From positions 1 to 15,604 of the forward strand of contig CALHWG010000011.1 in NCBI GenBank assembly GCA_938036745.1: DNA of 15,604 nt, given 5' to 3'. Below, in pieces: positions 15,056 through 15,604 of the stretch (position 1 is the stretch's first letter; the number at the start of each line of letters is the position of its first letter). The notes below the pieces were generated by a model. The model was not told the origin of the DNA and did no database searches. It worked only from the letters and a program-made list of their open reading frames with translations. A program made the position numbers and the translations under genes. The DNA comes from an uncultured bacterium. Its GTDB lineage: Bacteria; Patescibacteriota; Saccharimonadia; Saccharimonadales; Saccharimonadaceae.

Positions 15056-15604
15056 CGCAAAATAGCCTTAATTCGCCGAACGCCAGCACTTGAAGATTGC
15101 TCTTTCACAATCTTAAACTTTTTACCGCCTTCAGCAAGCTCTCGCGTATTATCAACATGCGGACCACCACAAATTTCAACGCTAAACGGTTTTTCGCCTT
15201 TAGCTTTCATTGTATAAACCTTAACCGTTTCACCATATTTATCACCAAAAACACCAATCGCTTTCAGCTCGTTCAAGGCGTAATCCGTTGGATACTCCGC
15301 CCAAGAAACCTCCAGCCCTTTCGAAATTTGTTCATTAACCGTATCTTCAATTTGTTGCTTTTCTTCATCAGTTAATTTTCGGTCAAAAGTAAAATCAAAA
15401 CGGAGCCGCTCAGTATTAATATTTGAACCTTTTTGCGCAATTTGCCCCTCAAACATATTATGAAGTGCCGCATTCATTAAATGAGTAGCTGTATGAAGCT
15501 TGCGGTGTTCGAGCGTTTGCCCTTCAAGCCCACCTTTAAACTTACCTTTTGAAGCCGTCTGCGAGCGTTCACGTTGCTCTTTCATTTTAGCATCGAACTC
15601 CTCA
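15052..15604 (-). CDS. alaS: Alanine--tRNA ligase, C-terminal part (runs off right edge)
   Basis: The last ~183 codons of alaS are present; the frame is open to the window edge, beginning ...EEFDAKMKEQRE. This is the editing domain that clears mischarged Ser/Gly-tRNA-Ala. HTATH (15495..15481) and CGGPH (15171..15157) supply the zinc ligands; most AlaRS have CGGTH. QKGSNINTERLRFDF and SSAGVRRIKA are standard. The protein stops three residues after VRRIKA, so the C-Ala domain that normally follows is missing. Because the stop lies inside a clean ATGA overlap with the next gene and no related sequence follows, this looks like a natural short form. The aminoacylation domain lies outside the window. 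Confidence 0.95.
   Translation of the reverse strand, partial: EEFDAKMKEQRERSQTASKGKFKGGLEGQTLEHRKLHTATHLMNAALHNMFEGQIAQKGSNINTERLRFDFTFDRKLTDEEKQQIEDTVNEQISKGLEVSWAEYPTDYALNELKAIGVFGDKYGETVKVYTMKAKGEKPFSVEICGGPHVDNTRELAEGGKKFKIVKEQSSSAGVRRIKAILR

Overview
The window is AT-rich bacterial DNA, densely packed, with mostly minus-strand genes. The best fit is a Patescibacteria/CPR genome, probably Candidatus Saccharibacteria (TM7). Supporting signs are compact gene spacing, an alanyl-tRNA synthetase that stops right after its editing domain and carries CGGPH in place of the usual CGGTH, a CPR-style membrane protein with a baseplate J-like outer region beside an FtsA/PilM-like ATPase, and an Obg with a divergent G4 motif. 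The code is standard: UGA ends alaS, the P-loop gene and mltG, which argues against Gracilibacteria/Absconditabacteria. The lineage call is inference from gene content; no rRNA or ribosomal protein gene is present.

Layout from right to left, the main direction of transcription. The 3' part of alaS overlaps a small P-loop protein of unknown function by ATGA. A good promoter then starts a four-gene unit: FtsA/PilM-like ATPase, a bitopic membrane protein with a large secreted part, ruvX and mltG. The last junctions are TAATG overlaps. Just after the mltG stop a consensus promoter (TTGACA-17-TAAAAT) drives a LysM-CHAP cell-wall protein through a long AT-rich leader with two inverted repeats; its start codon cannot be assigned normally. 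A hairpin separates it from obg. A lone plus-strand gene (87 codons, unknown) with its own promoter, structured leader, strong Shine-Dalgarno and terminator lies back to back with exonuclease I (sbcB). sbcB converges on rarA, which diverges from hisS. After hisS come tRNA-Cys, a 103-aa membrane protein, tRNA-Leu, lemA, htpX and the 5' part of a further membrane protein that runs off the left edge.

The genes are mainly housekeeping: translation (alaS, hisS, two tRNAs, obg), replication and DNA repair (rarA, sbcB, ruvX), envelope remodelling and division (FtsA-like, mltG, LysM-CHAP) and membrane quality control (lemA, htpX). The most noticeable non-coding signal is the way genes start. First genes of transcripts (rarA, sbcB, obg) have the -10 box exactly 6 nt before ATG and look leaderless, whereas internal genes use Shine-Dalgarno sites or TAATG coupling. 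The palindrome TTCGAA is also strikingly frequent across the window.

I found no CRISPR array, insertion sequence, prophage cassette or defence island.
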